Origin: Cupriavidus oxalaticus
GTDB lineage: Bacteria > Pseudomonadota > Gammaproteobacteria > Burkholderiales > Burkholderiaceae
DNA length: 64,000 nt
Assembly: GCF_016894385.1 (NCBI RefSeq)
Contig: NZ_CP069812.1
Span: forward strand, 3,729,001 to 3,793,000
Direction of reading: 5' to 3'
Positions 62,320 through 64,000 of the stretch are shown here, in pieces (the first letter of the stretch is position 1; the number at the start of each line of letters is the position of its first letter). The position numbers and the translations under genes were made by a program. A model generated the notes under the pieces. The model saw only the letters and a list, made by a program, of their open reading frames with translations, had not been told where the DNA came from and did not search any database.

Positions 62320-64000
62320 GGAACTCTCCGGCGTTGGGGAACGTCTGCACGGCTTTGTGGTTGAGGGAAGAGAGTGGCTTGCTGAGCGCTTCAAGCGCGC
62401 GCGACGCCTCAAACAGCGAGCGGTAACGCCCTGGCTTGTCGATCAGGCTGGTGTGATGGCCCGCCTCGACCAGCTTGCCGTCTTCAAGCACCAGGATGCG
62501 GTCAGCCATGCGCAGCGTCGTCAGACGGTGCGCCGCGATGAACACGGTGCGGCCCGCGCAAATCTGGCGCAGGTTGTTGTGAATCACCTGTTCGGATTCG
62601 TAGTCGAGGCTGGCAGTGGCTTCGTCCAGCAGCAGGATGCGCGGATCGGTGGCCAGCGCCCTGGCGATGGCGATGCGGGCGCGCTGGCCGCCCGACAGCA
62701 GGCAGCCGCGCTCGCCGATCACCGTGTCATAGCCTTGGGGCATCACGTTGATGAAGTCGTGCGCGCCTGCCAGCCGCGCAACGTCCATCACGGCCTCGAA
62801 AGAGAGGCTGGGCTGGCCGAGCGCAATATTCTCCATTGCTGTCAGGTTGAAGAGCGCAGCGTCCTGTGCGACGACACCCACCTGCGAGCGCAGCCAGTGC
62901 GGGTCAGCCGACGCCAGATCGATGCCATCCACCAGCACTCGCCCGGACTGCGGCACATAGAGGCGTTGCAGCAGGCGCATCAGGGTGGTCTTGCCCGCCC
63001 CGGAAATGCCCACCACGCCGATGATCTCGCCGGTCCTCACCTTGAAGTTCACGTCGGACAGGACGGTCGGGCCGTTCTCGTGGTACTTGAAGCTGACGTT
63101 GTCAAACGCGACTTCGCCAATGATGGTTGCACGCCTGTTACCGGTCGTGGCGGCTTCGGGCTGCGCATCCATGATTTCCGCCAGGCGCTTGACCGAGACA
63201 CGCATCTGCGTGAATTCCTGCCACAGCGATGACAGCTTGAGGATGGGCGCATTGACCCGGCCAGAGAGCATGTTGAATGCGATGAGCCCGCCCACGGTCA
63301 GGTTGCCATCGATGACCTGCATGGCGCCAACGCCCAGCAGGATCACTGTTAGCAGCTTGCTGGCGGTCTGGATTACCAGGTTGGTCCAGTTGGCGGTATG
63401 CCCCGACTCGAAAGCCGAGGTGACATAGCGGGCCAGGCGCTTTTCCCAGATGCGCCGCCAGCTCGACTCGATGGCTTGGCCCTTGAGGGTTTCCATGGCG
63501 CCCAGGGTTTCGGCAAGGAAGCTCTGGTTCTCCGCGCCCAGGGCGAACTTGTCTTCCAGCTTCTTGCGCAGCAGCGGGCTGACCAGATACGAGGCGCCGA
63601 AGAAGATCGGCAGGAAAGCCAGCACGATGAAGGTCAGCAGCGGGCTGTAGTAGAACATCACCGCCAGGTAGACCACGGCGAACAGCAGATCCAGCCAGGC
63701 GGTCAGCGCCTGTCCGGTCAGGAAGTTGCGCGCAGACTCCAGTTCGCGCACACGGGCGATAATCTCGCCCGAATTGCGGCTGTTGAAGAACGACATCGGC
63801 AGGCGCATCAGGTGTGCGAAGAGTCGCGCCCCCAGTTCCACGTCTACGCGGTTGGTCGTATGCGAGAACAGGTAGTGGCGCGCGCCCGACAGCAGCATCT
63901 CGAAGAACGCTACACCGGCCAGGGCGATCAGCATCACTACGAGCGTAGCCTGGCTGCGGTGGGTGAGCACCTTGTCGATCACCACCTGGAACGCCAGCGG
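62312..64000 (-). CDS. HlyB-type peptidase/ABC exporter of type I secretion (5' truncated by window)
   Basis: The visible C-terminal 560 or so residues carry the transmembrane domain (from VVIDKVLTHRSQATL) and an ATPase with Walker A VGISGAGKTTL, signature LSGGQRARIAIARAL, Walker B ILLLDEATASLDYESE and the H-loop IAAHRLTTL. The frame is open to the window edge, so the N-terminal (possibly C39-like) domain lies outside. It is the inner-membrane motor for the RTX-type substrate that the operon would export. Confidence 0.94.
   Translation of the reverse strand, partial: PLAFQVVIDKVLTHRSQATLVVMLIALAGVAFFEMLLSGARHYLFSHTTNRVDVELGARLFAHLMRLPMSFFNSRNSGEIIARVRELESARNFLTGQALTAWLDLLFAVVYLAVMFYYSPLLTFIVLAFLPIFFGASYLVSPLLRKKLEDKFALGAENQSFLAETLGAMETLKGQAIESSWRRIWEKRLARYVTSAFESGHTANWTNLVIQTASKLLTVILLGVGAMQVIDGNLTVGGLIAFNMLSGRVNAPILKLSSLWQEFTQMRVSVKRLAEIMDAQPEAATTGNRRATIIGEVAFDNVSFKYHENGPTVLSDVNFKVRTGEIIGVVGISGAGKTTLMRLLQRLYVPQSGRVLVDGIDLASADPHWLRSQVGVVAQDAALFNLTAMENIALGQPSLSFEAVMDVARLAGAHDFINVMPQGYDTVIGERGCLLSGGQRARIAIARALATDPRILLLDEATASLDYESEQVIHNNLRQICAGRTVFIAAHRLTTLRMADRILVLEDGKLVEAGHHTSLIDKPGRYRSLFEASRALEALSKPLSSLNHKAVQTFPNAGEFHV

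Overview
The window is GC-rich chromosomal DNA of a beta-proteobacterium. The protein sequences and gene neighbourhoods (parB-parA-rsmG-mnmG with parS sites, Bug-type and Liv-type uptake genes, a fused LivM-LivG) suggest the genus Cupriavidus or a close relative in Burkholderiaceae. The parABS block implies a position near the replication origin of the main chromosome. No dnaA, rRNA, tRNA, CRISPR array or intact insertion sequence was seen.

Layout. 0.25-5 kb: segregation and tRNA-modification block (parB, parA, rsmG, mnmG) with four parS palindromes, one inside mnmG and three upstream of it. 5-8 kb: N-formylglutamate amidohydrolase family gene, a Bug periplasmic binding protein and a divergent LysR regulator. 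8-20.3 kb: two branched-chain amino acid type (Liv) ABC systems, one with a LivM-LivG fusion and one with a Walker A lysine-to-arginine change, separated by a TSUP permease and a GNAT-like orphan. 20.7-26 kb: GMC oxidoreductase, mmsA, LysR regulator, monoacylglycerol-lipase-like hydrolase. 26-29.4 kb: copper module (copA-cueR and divergent copZ, each with a MerR-type promoter). 29.5-34.2 kb: OmpW, alkyl sulfatase with divergent TetR regulator and a palindromic operator, ornithine-cyclodeaminase family reductase. 34.3-43.3 kb: overlapping operon of a 2028-residue alpha-2-macroglobulin, a YhhN lysoplasmalogenase and penicillin-binding protein 1C. 43.4-45.4 kb: AsnC/Lrp regulator and divergent phhA-phhB. 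45.6-48 kb: two-component system.

48-51 kb is the least explained part: a SET-domain protein, about 1 kb without a convincing gene but with 13 copies of the hexamer GTWTAC, an HU gene, then a 12-bp tandem array that resembles DnaA boxes and runs into the 5' end of a DUF2272 lipoprotein gene. 51-58 kb: dinB, rarD, a TRAP binding protein, a LamB-like porin with its own 12-bp tandem repeat, an aquaporin-family channel and a coiled-coil orphan.

58.3-64 kb looks like acquired DNA: a frameshifted large serine recombinase remnant followed by a tightly overlapping type I secretion operon (hlyB-hlyD-tolC-hlyC type). A toxin acyltransferase is present but no RTX substrate gene lies in the window; hlyB runs off the right edge.
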